From: Spizellomyces sp. 'palustris'
Taxonomy: Eukaryota > Chytridiomycota > Chytridiomycetes > Spizellomycetales > Spizellomycetaceae
Direction: 5' to 3'
NCBI GenBank assembly: GCA_006535965.1
Contig: QEAR01000001.1
Location: forward strand, 310,001-374,000
Length of the DNA: 64,000 nucleotides
A program made the position numbers and the translations under genes. Of the stretch, positions 33,843-47,593 are shown in pieces. The notes under the pieces were generated by a model that ran no database searches, was not told where the DNA came from, and saw nothing but the letters and a program-made list of their open reading frames with translations. Each line of letters opens with the position of its first letter. Positions within the stretch are counted from its first letter, which is position 1.

Positions 33843-36800
33843 ATGGAGTCATATCCTCTGGAATATGTTCTTCACCATGTGCCGCTGATGGCGGTTATGG
33901 GTCTCATTGAACCGGATATCGAGCCGCCGAATGGGCCTACCGACACACCAACGAGTTCATCGCTGAAGAAAGTCCTACTCTCTGTATTGATGGCAAAGAA
34001 CAACATGAGCATCTGGGACGCAGCAGCCAAGAGAGAAGGCTTCTCTGCATTTTTTCACGTCACTGTTTTGGACAAGGTACTATTCACGCCTTTGATGAGT
34101 CGACCGCATGGCAGGTTGAAGAGTGACTTCTGTCCTGATCCTTTACTCAGGCACACGTCTTTCCTCCCCGGAAACTACAAAGGGCAACACCAGTTCAGCA
34201 TTCCAATTTGTCTCCTTTAACTCCTGGATCGCCTCTTTATCCTGATGGTCTTATGCTCCCTGCATGGATACAACGGCAGAAAGAAACGAGACCTGCAATA
34301 GTTGTGGGCTTCTACATTTTATGGGAGCGAGCAGAAACACTAGACAATCGTGACCCCTTAGGCGTACAGCAAGCAATGAGCATAGAGCGCGAGCGTGATC
34401 TCATACTATGCGCAGAGATCAACGAAAAGAAACGAAATGCAACTGATCGGGGCATCAGGTTTGCTGTGGTGCTCATACTAAAGATGAACCCGGCAGGTAG
34501 GTCCTCTCAATACCAAACCCATGCGGACACAGGACGTGTTCTGGATATTGATGCATTTAGTGCGCAGATGACCCACATCTTGACGAACGCGTATCTTTCA
34601 TTCGACGAACATGTGGGTTGGATCTTAAAAGCTCGTTGTTCGTTCTACCGTCCGCCAGTGCAGATCCGCAACAGTTCATTACTATGTACGTAGGGCTAAC
34701 CTCCTGTATATGAACGAGTGTTTTTTTGCTGAGTGCATTTCTCATTCAGGATGCAGAAATCACTGCATGATACGGCCGGTAGCTACTATCGCGATCATGA
34801 CAAACGCATAAGGAAGAAAAAAGCACGACTGCCTCCCATCTCCGCTCGTGCGGTAAGCACGGTGCCGTCTACTTCTGCTGCATCCCTTCCAGGAGTTGCC
34901 AGCATATCCAGCGCGCAGCAAGCGAAACCACTTCCGCCTGCTGGCTGGCACTTGCGTTACGAATACAAATTGGCGGTGTTCGCTGAATTCAGGCAGGATA
35001 TGGAGAATGCTATTAAGTACGTGGAAACTGAGTGAACTTCCCTTCAAGCTGCTGATCTCGGAGTTCGTTTAGGCATTATGAGACTGCATATCAGCTGTTG
35101 ATAGAGTTGTTTCAATGTGCCATTTACGGCGGGGCGCTCGTTCCGGGAGGCGGAGGGTCTGCTCCAAACGATCTCTTGCAACCCTTCACTTCTCGCTGGT
35201 TGGAAGCCCGGACGTTGGTCGATTGCATTAATCTGAAGGTCGGTATATGAGTGAGGAATTAACGGACTGATGTGCTCAAGCTAAGACTCATCCGCAGCGT
35301 TGCGATTACCTTAGATTTGCAAGCTCCATCTGTACACCGACCGCCCTGTTCCCGCTTTACAGCAATTAGAGAAGCATCTTACCAATTGCAAAAGCTTCCC
35401 CGAATTTGTTGGTCCACCAAGTACTGAGCTAACGTTCGAGGTATCTCCGGGATTAACTCACTTGGCTAACCTCGCCGGCGGTGGGTCATTTGAATACTGG
35501 ACATGGGTGTCTACGCAGTATGTTTCATGGAAATTCACTGCTCATCCTCCGTATCCGCAGACTGAGTAACTTGTATGAATCAGGTATCGTGTCTTTGGGG
35601 AGCTTATAGAGCTGGCTACCGGGAAGATTGGGCTACGGTTACCCTTTCCACCGCCGGGCTCGCTACCAGCGGCACACACAGCGACTGGTCAGGCGCAATC
35701 TTTCTTGAATACTCTGTCCAACAATAGCATGAATGTCCTCTCCGGCGGAGACGTCCCCGTTGCTGTTTTTGGACCATTCAGCGCCACGAATGCTTCTCTC
35801 GTGGTGCAGCATGCAGGCTACTATTATTTCCTTGCTGCTCGTTGTGCCGAAGAGCGATGGAAACGCTTTGCAGGAACCGAGAAGGTGAGAAAGGCATTCG
35901 CTCATAGTAATAGGACATATTACAATGACAACCCTAGGCCATTACGTCGGCCCCACCTCCACCGCCGTCGGCTGCTACATCCATCCGAGGCGGACAAGCT
36001 CGCCTGGGATCATTTGGTACTTGCCGTTTTTGTTTTACAGTTACGCTTGAACTTGTGTAGGCTGACAAGCGCCATCCGCTAAACGCTTCCTATAGCCGAA
36101 ATATCTGGGTCACCATTTTCTGCCCTGATGCCGAGCTCGCCTATGCATGCGCACAATCTTGGTGTGTCGCTGGCCTCCGAGCGGAGTGTAGATCACGCTA
36201 CCCTAGTCATTGAGCTATTGACAAGGTCTTACGAGCAGTTCAAGAAGCATAGGGCTGGGCGCATGACGCTCTTCCTCGCTTCTGAAATAGCTCGGGTGTA
36301 TGAGCAAAGTGGAAAGTACGAGATGGCACTAAAGTTTTTCGAGCGGATAGGAAAAACATATCGAAAAGAACATTGGCCCAATGTTCTCAAGGATGTCTTG
36401 AAATGGAGTGTACAATGTGCCAGAACCTTGGGTCGATGGGATGTCGTGGTTGAGTGTCTCGTGGAGCTGATGAGCGAGCGGATGGCGGGTGGGGCCGACG
36501 GAAATGCCGAGCAGGAAGCTGTTGTACAGGAGCTCATGACGATTTTGCGCGGTGATGGACAAGACATGACCAAGGGACTGAGGGTGGCGGTGGATATGGA
36601 CCAAATCGATGGCTTTCTACAGTGCAATGTTCAATTTAAGAAACACAGCACCTATGTGGGGGTGTCCGCACCGTTCCAGGTGGTGTTAACTGCCGCCTCA
36701 GCCAGATCTCCTCCTATTGCGCTAAGAATCTCAAAAATACATATCGGGTTCTCCGATGCACGGTTCGACCATGTCATTCTCGACCTGGGAAATGGCGGAA

Positions 36801-38908
36801 GTAGCCTTTCCTCGTCCGGGCGGAGAGTCAAGTGGCTCGACATTACAAATTGTGAACGAAAGACTCTGGAGGGTGACGACGGTCATGAAGTATGGACGAA
36901 GAAAGTTGACTTGGAAGTCCTTCCAGGCATGACGCAAGTGTTGGAGGGAGTGGTGATACCAGGAGAGGGACTGGATTTGAAGCTACTAACAGTGTCAGTT
37001 GTGTTGGCGGCTGCGGATGGACAAGTGTCACTAAATTTCAATCTTTCTGAACGGGGGGAAGACACATCTACAAGGCGTAAATGGTGTGTAACAGATGGCG
37101 CTGAATCGATCCCTCGCTGGGTTATGCTTGATGGTTATGGCGAACAAGCAGCACTCAGAGTCATTAGGCGCCAACCAAATCTATCGATTCAATTGACCCA
37201 TGCACCTCCAGGGTATATTGACGAAGTTTACTGGGTAGTTGTTGAGGTCGTAAATGAAGAGAAGGAGGAAATAGAGGCATATATTGATCTGGAATTCAGA
37301 AGCTCGGGAACGGATGGTGCTGATCCAACTAGTCATATCACGCAAAGTTTCGAAGATATTGCTGGCGAAGCATCATCTCCCGCGCAACCTGCCGGAAGCG
37401 ACAGAAATGCAATATCCGCAATACGTTTAGGCGTTATTCCTTCGCTTTGTCGCGTATCGCAACGCTTCTGGCTTCGCTGCAGACAAAACGCTGGAGAGCG
37501 GGTCATGTACAATACGGTGTACTACAGGGCGACCTCTTCCTCCACGTTGTCGAACACACTAGAGGCCCCTCAGCCATCGTCTCATCCGGACCTTTTCTTC
37601 AGAAAAAATGAGAGCATCCGATTGAATTTCATTAAAGGGTTTGAGACAAAATTCTCAATAAATCCGGAATATGGAATGCCATTTGAGGCGACAGAGGCGG
37701 GACTGCTGTCGCTGCAAGATGCGGACGGGAGTCTGGAACTGGTCGAGAAACACACCATAGTCGCCGCGGTCAAATGTGTCGGCCCTTGGGACGTGGAAGT
37801 CGCGGAAGTCAAATTCATCCCAACAAATGTTGAGGTACATTACACCATGCACACTTACAGCGTTTGCCGATGTAATAATGCGCTGATTTTCTCTAGCAAA
37901 CGCAGGCTCAGCATCCCGGTATTCGCAGCGTGCAAGTCGAAACCATAAATACGCTGTCCACAGCCGCAAACTCCATTGAAGGTGGGTATTTTGCATTCGG
38001 TTGCGGCGACAGGGCTGTGCTGGATCAAAATACGTCTTCGCCTGCAGGCTGGAAATCCGGACACGTATGGAACGGAGCGTATCATGCAATGGTTGCGGTC
38101 GACCCAGGCGCCGAAGTGGAGGCAGTACCCGTCGGGGACATGGTGGTACGATGGCGAAGGTATGTACAGTGGGGAATATGACACGGGCCTAAGTGCTGTC
38201 TTTCTCATGTACTCTCTGTGACAACAGACGGCAAACAGGAGATATCGAACCCGCATGGGCTCAAACAGTACTTACAATGCCGGATGTACCGCTTCAGCAT
38301 AGAGATATATCCATCTGCGTTGGTAAGTATTCTCTCTAATGGTCCTTTCCCAATCATAGCGTCACCTGATATTGTTGTTTCACGCCATACCATCGGCAGA
38401 CATCCCACCGTTGCTGCACCACACAACCCCTTTCACGGTCACCTACGAGTTGCACAATACATCACTTGCAATACATCATCTGTCGCTGTCTATGGAAGTC
38501 ACTGAAGGCTTCGTATTCAGTGGGTACAAGCAAACGCACGCACGAATGCTACCTCTCAGCACCATGAGGGTGACATACAACTGCGTGCCAATGGTTTGTG
38601 GGAAGGCCGCCCTTCCTCGATTAAAAGTTATGGTGATCCCAGAAGGTGCAGAAGAGAAGGAAGCGTCCCCACGGGAGGTGAAGAATGTACATGTTCGGGG
38701 CGGGGTGGAAGCCGGGTTGGGACCTGCTGGGGAGCTAATGGTGTTTGTGAGGCCGCGGAGTGGACAGCTGTTAGAACGACCGTCCGCAGATACGATCCCA
38801 TGGGCTTGTCAGCATAGGTAGTGCAAAAATAATATGTTTTGATAATACAGATATCCATCTTACAGTACCACTGATTGCGGAATTTTTCACCCACAACCAT
38901 ATTTCTGA
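33843..38908 (+). CDS. TRAPPC11: TRAPP complex subunit 11 (Gryzun / foie gras)
   Basis: A metazoan/filamentous-fungal TRAPPIII subunit acting in ER-Golgi traffic, autophagy and protein glycosylation. The start is MESYPLEYVLHHVPLMAVMG. A joined exon gives AHVFPPRK...LSPLTPGSPLYPDG, then LPAWIQRQKETRPAIVVGFY and IRFAVVLILKMNPA. The foie gras domain is recognised by WHLRYEYKLAVFAEFRQDME, NAIK, FEYWTWVSTQYRVFGELIEL and LVVQHAGYYYFLAARCAEER. A long exon (about 36190-37840) holds TPR-like helices (RVYEQSGKYEMALKFFERIG) and then the beta-rich Gryzun part. The last exon after 38877 adds STTDCGIFHPQPYF and a stop. Total is roughly 1,300 residues in about ten exons. Some junctions near 35900-36130 are approximate. 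Absent from S. cerevisiae. Confidence 0.85.
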
Positions 38909-39353
38909 GGGACCATGGGTGATTGATTACCGAATAACGACATTGGACATTCCCCGCATAGGGGCCATTAACCATGGAAAATACAGGCTGATTTCTAGAT
39001 AGCCCTTGGTAAAGAGCCTGAGGCAGATGAGCCGAACGCTGGGGTCAAAAAGGCGGCTCCCGGATGTCAAGGACGATTAGTGGACAGCAGTAGAGGTTCC
39101 CGAGTCCAAAATAACCGCAATTGAGAGTTATGACCGCCTTGGGCGACAGACGGGGAGACAAGTTCTGTTGGTCAACAGAAGTATTTCGAATTTGAATCCA
39201 TGGGATACTTTATGGGTACCTTGGAAGGTTGGTCATATTTTGCATAACATTAACCTTACTACACATGCTCAATCTTGAAAACACTTTTAGCTCTAGTTGT
39301 AATACGGGAATCTAGTTCTACTCTATCTATGAGTCTGAAATCTCTGTCATCGT
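38909..39353. other. convergent 3' spacer
   Basis: Between the TRAPPC11 stop (+) and the peroxygenase stop (-). No gene or repeat recognised. Confidence 0.6.
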
Positions 39354-40244
39354 TTAAGAGAGGTCAAGTAGCGAGCCACCGAGCTGTAGAGCAAGTTTCT
39401 TGGAGAAATCGGTGTTCCAGTACTTTGCTGCAACGTCCTTTGGAATTGGCGGCAGCGCAGCCAGCTGTGCCTTGATCTCTGCAGCGCGTGCAAGAGTGGT
39501 GGTGAGGGTGGCCTGGATTGCGGGAGGCTTGTATCCAGGTGGGAAGCTTTCCGTCGTGAACATCCAAGCAATCTGCGCCATGCTAGTGTCTGACTCGGAC
39601 AGCCCGTTGTTGGAGCCGAAGAGGTCAAGGATGAAGGCGGATTCACCCAGAGCAAAGAATTCGGGCATGGATGGATCGACGACGAGTGAGCCGTCCGGGT
39701 TGACAGAGAGACGTCCATAGGAGAATTGAGGATTGTAAATCTCAGATTGGGTCTCACGAAGATGACGGATATGGGCCATGGCCGTAGAATTCAGCTCAGT
39801 AAAGCCCAGATCCCTGACGTATTGGAAAGCGTTGGCGAAGAGGGTGCGGTTGTAAGAGAAGTTGTCACCTGAGCGAGATGTAGCAAAGTCATTGCGCGAA
39901 ATGGATGCATCGTGCTCCACAACGAATGGGACATGCTTTTTCAGATCCTGCAAGGCAAAGGGTACGGCGATTCCAGTTGCGGGGTTGGACTGGATGGCAA
40001 ATACGGTTGCAGTAAAGTCTGGCGAAAAGTTGTAGGCGTCCGACAAGGCTTGCTGAAGAATGGGAAGAGTCAGACCTTGGCCATTTCTGGGTAAGAACCC
40101 GTGGTTCGCCAGAATGTTAAGACCGGGACATGGTCCCCGAGAAGCGCCAGGAGGCTTTAAGAAGGGGTGGAGGGCAGCAGGGAGTGCGGTAACAGACGCT
40201 GTACTTGCAATGAGATACAGGGCGAAGCTCTTCAGGGCCAACAT
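39354..40244 (-). CDS. secreted heme-thiolate peroxidase (unspecific peroxygenase / chloroperoxidase family)
   Basis: An extracellular heme enzyme using H2O2 to oxygenate or halogenate organic substrates. Intronless, 296 residues. A signal peptide (MLALKSFALYLIASTASVTA) precedes the heme-thiolate motif SRGPCPGLNILANHGFLPRN (Cys39 is the axial ligand). The Mg2+/heme-propionate motif is EHDASISRNDF (E110-H111-D112, S114), that is, the PCP-EHD-S pattern of short, group-I peroxygenases. A later RxxxxE segment (LRETQSEIYNPQF, E168) is the likely acid-base glutamate. Length fits short UPOs (about 240-300). A TATA box sits about 85 bp upstream. Substrate is unknown; fungal detoxification or substrate attack is typical for the family. 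Catalytic type is inferred from motifs. Confidence 0.92.
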   Translation of the reverse strand: MLALKSFALYLIASTASVTALPAALHPFLKPPGASRGPCPGLNILANHGFLPRNGQGLTLPILQQALSDAYNFSPDFTATVFAIQSNPATGIAVPFALQDLKKHVPFVVEHDASISRNDFATSRSGDNFSYNRTLFANAFQYVRDLGFTELNSTAMAHIRHLRETQSEIYNPQFSYGRLSVNPDGSLVVDPSMPEFFALGESAFILDLFGSNNGLSESDTSMAQIAWMFTTESFPPGYKPPAIQATLTTTLARAAEIKAQLAALPPIPKDVAAKYWNTDFSKKLALQLGGSLLDLS

Positions 40245-40327
40245 GTTTGCTATTGAATGAGAGTACTTGTGATGACGGCTCTATGAGATTTTGGTACTGG
40301 AAGAGAAGGTGAAGATGATGGCCCTCC

Positions 40328-40335
40328 ATTTTATA
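40328..40335 (-). promoter_or_regulatory. TATA box of the peroxygenase gene
   Basis: Read on the minus strand this is TATAAAAT, 84 bp upstream of the start codon. It is one of the few well-placed TATA boxes in the window; the other serves the secreted DM13 gene. Confidence 0.6.
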
Positions 40336-42200
40336 GATCTCTCCATTACAGGGACTGAAGATTTTGTACATGCGGTGTATTGACATGGCTTGAGCTGGTT
40401 GGTTTTCTTTCTTTGTGTGCCGCATTCGAAGAACGAAACAAATACGGCAGTTTATAGTATCTGCGCACTGTCGGCTTTTCGACTGTCCGCCAAACTCCGC
40501 TACTTATAGTAATGCCATTTACTCATGTTTCTATTTCCAACCAAAAACTCTCGAGGGGAGATGTTTGTTCGACGCTCGTACCGGCAGCGTGGCGGTTTTG
40601 TTGTCTGAAACTCCACGTCAACGCACGCCGTGGCCCACGGGATATAATCCTATGGTGAAGATGGACTTGTTTATTTTTCGAAAGAAAATGTTTGCTTGGA
40701 GAACGTTTGTGCAGCGTCTGTGTCGATTCAGCGCGTTGGTTTCATCCGCCATACGACCCTAATGTGCGACAGCGGCGAGTTCTTTCCATTGTTCCAGTGG
40801 GTCAACACCGTCAAAGCAATCAAAGAATCTTTGTTGACTTGAATCGACTGCGTGCAGAAAAAAGAAAAGCGAGTCCGCGAACGTGTAAATCTTGAGTTAG
40901 CGATAACTCAAATGGAGATAATAACTTTTGATAATTTGTAAACTGTCTCCCAAGGGAGAATTCGCCATACATTTTGGCTGTCATGGAATGCGGTGCTTAT
41001 TGCATCTGCACTGGGCGATAGCATGAGTTACTATTTTAACCAGTGTCTGCATTCAGTGTTGCCTTCCAGTCCGAAAATGCACTATAAATAAACGTTCACC
41101 CTTCTAGAACGGTAAAAGATTCCAAGTTCTGCTCCTTTGAGACCACAGGGAATAAAGGTCTGAATATTTTGTCTGTTGATGGTGCATTGCCCTGGATAGA
41201 ATTTCTGGAACCTCTAGATTCCTTAAATTCTGGCACCGTAAATAAAGTCGAGGGCAGTGGCTTGGGACAACAGAGAACGTTGAGTTGCAAATCACTGACC
41301 GACATTCACGGTTGACTGAAGAGGCTCCTTGAAATGGTGCCGATTAGGAGGAGTTCAACCATAGGCCATTGATAGCGCCGATCCCTTTGAAATATGCTGG
41401 AAAGCAGAACAAGGTATAACCTTACTTTTAATTTCACATGACAAGTGATAGATAAAAAGAGAGCACCTTCCATAGGTTCATTGTAACGTTTGGACTTTTA
41501 GTACCTTGTTCGCGTAGGAACGTCAAACTATGGCCTTTTACAACTACTAAGGACGCAGGCAGTAACTAAATGCAGCTTCGTGAAGCTTTTGCTAGCTCAC
41601 TAGTATGGCTGCACTGCGCTCCGCGGGGTGTAAGGCAGCTCTCTCAGGGATACCATATGATCAACGCACAGATTTTCCTAGGCTACCGGTACTTAGAGTA
41701 TATAAAACACAGGTACTATCTGTGTAGGATTAGAATTCTCATCTGCCGAACCTCAAGCTGCCAGCGACAGAGACTGTTTGAGAAGCATTCTTCAGCAGTA
41801 AATATCTAACGATGGTGGCAGCTTCATAATTGGCTCTTGCTCGTTTCTCATGTTGGTCGAAGGTGTCAAGACTTTACAACCTCAAGCCTGAGCCCACTCT
41901 TTCTTTATTCTTTCTACGAATCTTAGCATTTACTCACGATATATCAACAGCCAATTACTTGTCTCATGCATCCGGTGCTGTGACCCGCTCCTTCTCCTCT
42001 GCTCTATGATGAAAATGTACCAATATATTTTAGAAATATCCCTATCGTGAATCCTTTGGGCTCATGTGACGCTGTTGAACTTGAACGCTGACCAACGGAT
42101 TAGCAAACTCGATTTGAATTGATGACTCATGTTCGTTCCAGCAGACTTCCGCCAAGATCGTGAACCAGCTCGATATTTTGTTCACCCATCCTATCCAGCA
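40336..42200. other. 1.9-kb gene-poor region upstream of peroxygenase and glutathione synthetase
   Basis: No gene recognised. Two short overlapping minus-strand frames at 41096-41305 lack motifs. A TATATAAAAC string at 41699-41708 is followed by only a short frame. The region probably includes the peroxygenase upstream regulatory sequence and the GSH2 promoter (CATGTGAC near 42064). Confidence 0.5.
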
Positions 42201-44337
42201 ATGTCGTCAAGTACGCTGCCCGCGTATCCTCCACCGCTCGCGCAGGACCAACTTGATGAGCTGAGGGACCATGCTGTGGACTGGGCTTTGGCTCATGGCT
42301 TCGTCGTTCGTCCCGCACCATCGTCAGTAGGGAACCAGACCATTCCCGTCGTCACTCATGCACCTTTTGCCCTCTTTCCGTCTCCATTTCCGCGCCGGTG
42401 CTACGAACAAGCGTTGAAACTACAGCCACTTTTCAATGCCTTAGTGGAGAGTGTGGCCAAAGATGACTTGTTTCTGCGCGAGACGCTTGAGAGGTGTGAA
42501 ATACTCCCGGGAACTGTTGTAGAACGCCAAGCCCATGCAGCTGTCTCTGACACATTTCTTGACCTCAACCCATGCCAATCTTGACAGTCTTTCCAAAGTC
42601 GACGATTTTGTGGGCCGACTCTATGATATCTACAAGTATGTCCAGCAGGAAGGAATAGCACAGGTATATAGCCCTATCCGCGCGTTAAACGCAGCTATCA
42701 TCTCTCTGATATGGCTGCATGTGAAGCCAATAACCCTTGGACTGCATAGATCTGACTACCTTCTTCATGTTCCCTTGGATGCTCCGCCAAAAACTGAGCC
42801 TGTACTGCAGCAAGTGGAACTGAACACTATAGCCTCCTCGTTCTCGAGCCTGTCTCAATTGGCCGGCAATTTGCACAAGTAACGTGTAAATTGGTTTCCG
42901 CCACTGGTGGAGGATTTGATAACTCATGTTCACACTCGCCATCAGCTTCTTGGTGAATCGAACCAACTACTTTAATGATGCGTCGCTTCCGTCCCCAGAC
43001 ATTACTCTGTCTGCTCTCCCGCGGAATTCATCAATCAAAGACATTGCCAAGGGCATAGCCAAGGCTTGGAGTCTTTATGGCTCAGCGAGGTACTGAAGTA
43101 ACTCAACGATTTAGGAAAACGTGCTCTCCAACTGATACACAATGATGCTTTCACGAGCAGTGCTGTTGTCATCATGATTGTGCAGCCAGGGGAAAGAAAC
43201 GCATTCGATCAAAGATGGATTGAATACAATCTCTTTGACGAGTACGTTCGATTGATGTCGTTTGGATCTGAAGCCGGTCGCGCAACAGATTGATATTTGG
43301 CCTTTACAGGCACAAGATCCGGTTAATGCGTTGCACCTTGGCTGAGATTGCGGATTGCGGCACTCTTCAGGGTGAGCAGAGGAAGCTGTTCGTGTAAGTA
43401 GAGGTCCTTCAACAGCGGCATCCGGATTATTTACTCACTCGTGGGACAGTGGACAGTCTGAAATTGCAGTTACCTACTTTCGTGCCGGTTATGCACCGAC
43501 TGATTTTCCCTCCCAAAAGGTCCTGTTCCCTCCTTACTCATTCAAGTTTGTGATGTAAACTCAATGGCGATGTCAATTTAGGAATGGGACGCGCGTCTTT
43601 TGATCGAACGGTCTCGTTCCATAAAATGCCCCAATATTGCGTACCATCTTGTTGGTACAAAGAAGGTACAGCAGATTTTGGCCAAACCAGGGTTGCTCGA
43701 AAGGTGAGAACTTGTACCATGTCATCTAAAAATCAGCAGCTTATCTATAGTGAGCTAGGTTTGTGCCTGATGCAAGGCACGCCAAATTAGTGAGGGATTC
43801 TTTTACCGGATTGTATCCGCTGGATGGCTCCCCAGCAGGCGAAGCTGCCGCAAAAATGGCACTGGAGAATCCAGAAGGATTTGTTATGAAGCCTCAGCGG
43901 GAGGGTGGAGGTATAATTCCCCTTTTTGGTACAGAATTGCAGCTATAGGCTGAGCTATTTTATTAGGTAACAACATTTACGGAGAGGATATTCCGAAAGC
44001 TCTGTCCAAAATGACCGTGTCCGAACGAAACGCGTATATTCTCATGGATCTGATCCGGCCACCTCCGCTCGAAAACATTATGGTGCGGCAAGGTCGATTG
44101 ATTAAAGGAGAAGTAGTAAGCGAACTTGGCATATATGGGCTGTGGGTCAGGTGCGTAGGGTCGACATGTATTGGTCTAAAGATGCCCGATTGAGTTTTGC
44201 CTCATTTTCATAGCGACGGTTCTGTTGTACACATGAATGAGACCGGGGGCCATCTCCTTCGTACAAAAGCTTCCTCGTCACATGAAGGAGGTGTTGCCGC
44301 TGGATTCGCGGTGTTAGATAGTCCTTTGCTCATCTAG
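42201..44337 (+). CDS. GSH2: glutathione synthetase (eukaryotic ATP-grasp type)
   Basis: Joins gamma-glutamylcysteine and glycine using ATP, the second step of glutathione synthesis in the cytosol. The ATG at 42201 ([20 protein letters not shown]) is chosen; an in-frame ATG at 42129 is possible. Motifs in order are [75 protein letters not shown] and [20 protein letters not shown]. Next are [32 protein letters not shown] and the Gly-rich ATP loop [20 protein letters not shown]. The C-terminal blocks are [21 protein letters not shown], then [18 protein letters not shown] near the end. Many short introns. All landmark blocks of the family are present. Confidence 0.95.
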
Positions 44338-44400
44338 AATAGAACATTCGCTAGGAGATATTGTATTAAGACAATGATATTAGGGAACGTGCAAAGTTAG

Positions 44401-45395
44401 CTAGCTCATTTGGTTTGTCCGCCCCTCCTTGGCGGCCTCACTGTATGCGGATGTCACGCTATCTGCTATGCTAGGTAAAGGTATAAAGCCCAACTCCTTC
44501 CGTAGCTCGTCCAATGGACGATGCATGTGCTCTTCGTAATAAATGTTCAATAGAAACTGACAACTACTGCCGCATTGCACCGCCCATGGCACATAATGAG
44601 AAAACAACAGCTCCCGTTCTGTCGGTGTCAAACGCAAAGGTCCAACGAACGCACTGAGCATTGCGACAGGGAATCCACTCTGCACAAACTCTAGCCATTT
44701 TAGTCCAATCTCTGCTTCAATTGTTGTCGGGAGACCCGTGAGGGTGTGCCAAAAGTCATGAACCTCACGATACCGCTGCATCACGTACGCTAGCTCGCTA
44801 TTTCCTATATATTTGACCTGCATCGTAACCATTGTGAACTTTTAGTTATTCAACAAACCTAGACTATTGACTTACGGGTACTCTCGTGTCAGGCGAAACA
44901 TGTTCGGTATCCAAAAAACGTACATATTCCCGCCCGAACGTGCCGTCCGGCAAACCGCGCAGTCGATCTAGATCCAGCGTTGTAGTATTGATTGCGGGCC
45001 TCTCGCGCAATATACGGCGTCCTACGGGATGAACGAGCATCTTATCCCGTGCACGTGCCAGAAAGAACGGACCAGTTGCTTCTCCGAGATACGCAACGGT
45101 TTCTATTTTGCAGTGAGCATAAAATGCAGTTGAGGCAATATTATACGGACGAGCAGTGTGCTTCAATCGTACCTTGACGTGTCGGGTCAGCAATCGCACC
45201 AAATGCCGAGGACACTGCTATCCAAGTCCGTTCCAAGAGTCCTGGATCACGTCCGTGTTTTGTATTGCTTGAGTTTGCGGGGCCATATGTGACGTGCGCC
45301 CGTCGCAAAGCTGGCCAGGTGACCGGCAATCGCAAGTTCCAAGGTAGGTGTCGCGGCGGGCATAATGTTCTATGACACCGGAGCATTTTGGTCAT
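44401..45395 (-). CDS. COQ4: ubiquinone biosynthesis protein COQ4
   Basis: A mitochondrial inner-membrane protein of the CoQ synthome, assigned to oxidative C1 decarboxylation and hydroxylation of the quinone head group. The start MTKMLRCHRTLCPPRHLPWN is a basic presequence (ATG at 45395, alternative at 45401). Then come LLERTWIAVSSAFGAIADPT, MLVHPVGRRILRERPAIN, FGREYVRFLDTEHVSPDTR and VKYIGNSELAYVMQRYREVH. The zinc motif HDxxH-x11-E is intact in HDFWHTLTGLPTTIEAEIG. The C-terminus reads LKWLEFVQSGFPVAMLSAFV, then YVPWAVQCG and LDELRKELGF. Convergent with glutathione synthetase (63 bp between stops) and divergent from TTLL1 (137 bp). Confidence 0.95.
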
Positions 45396-45532
45396 CTGCA
45401 AATGTCTCTCATGCCATCAAAGTTCGCAACATGGTGCTTAGCTTCGAAGATCCATCTAAGCCACGGAACTCGTAACGCGGTCAAATCCCGGACGCGCATT
45501 TGAGCGCGCATGCAAAAGACAGTGTGGATTCA
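45396..45532. promoter_or_regulatory. compact divergent promoter COQ4 / TTLL1
   Basis: A 137-bp spacer between a mitochondrial gene and a ciliary gene. It is rich in GCGC-type steps (GCGCATTTGAGCGCGCATGC at 45494-45513). I looked for an X-box before TTLL1 and found no good match. Confidence 0.4.
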
Positions 45533-47434
<1,902 letters not shown>

Positions 47435-47593
47435 AGCTATCTCACAGGGCCATTGACCATCTCTATTGCCAGCGAACGTGACATGCCTGTTCAGCTCTAA
47501 AAAAATTGTCAAATAATGCAATATATTATGTGCAATGTGCCCCAAGTAATTTTCTTTCACCACCCAATGCCCATTTCTAACTCTCCCTCTACT

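Noticed and set aside
33843-38908. First read as a Trs120/TRAPPC9 gene
   Set aside because: The foie gras domain blocks and N-terminal order fit TRAPPC11 better.
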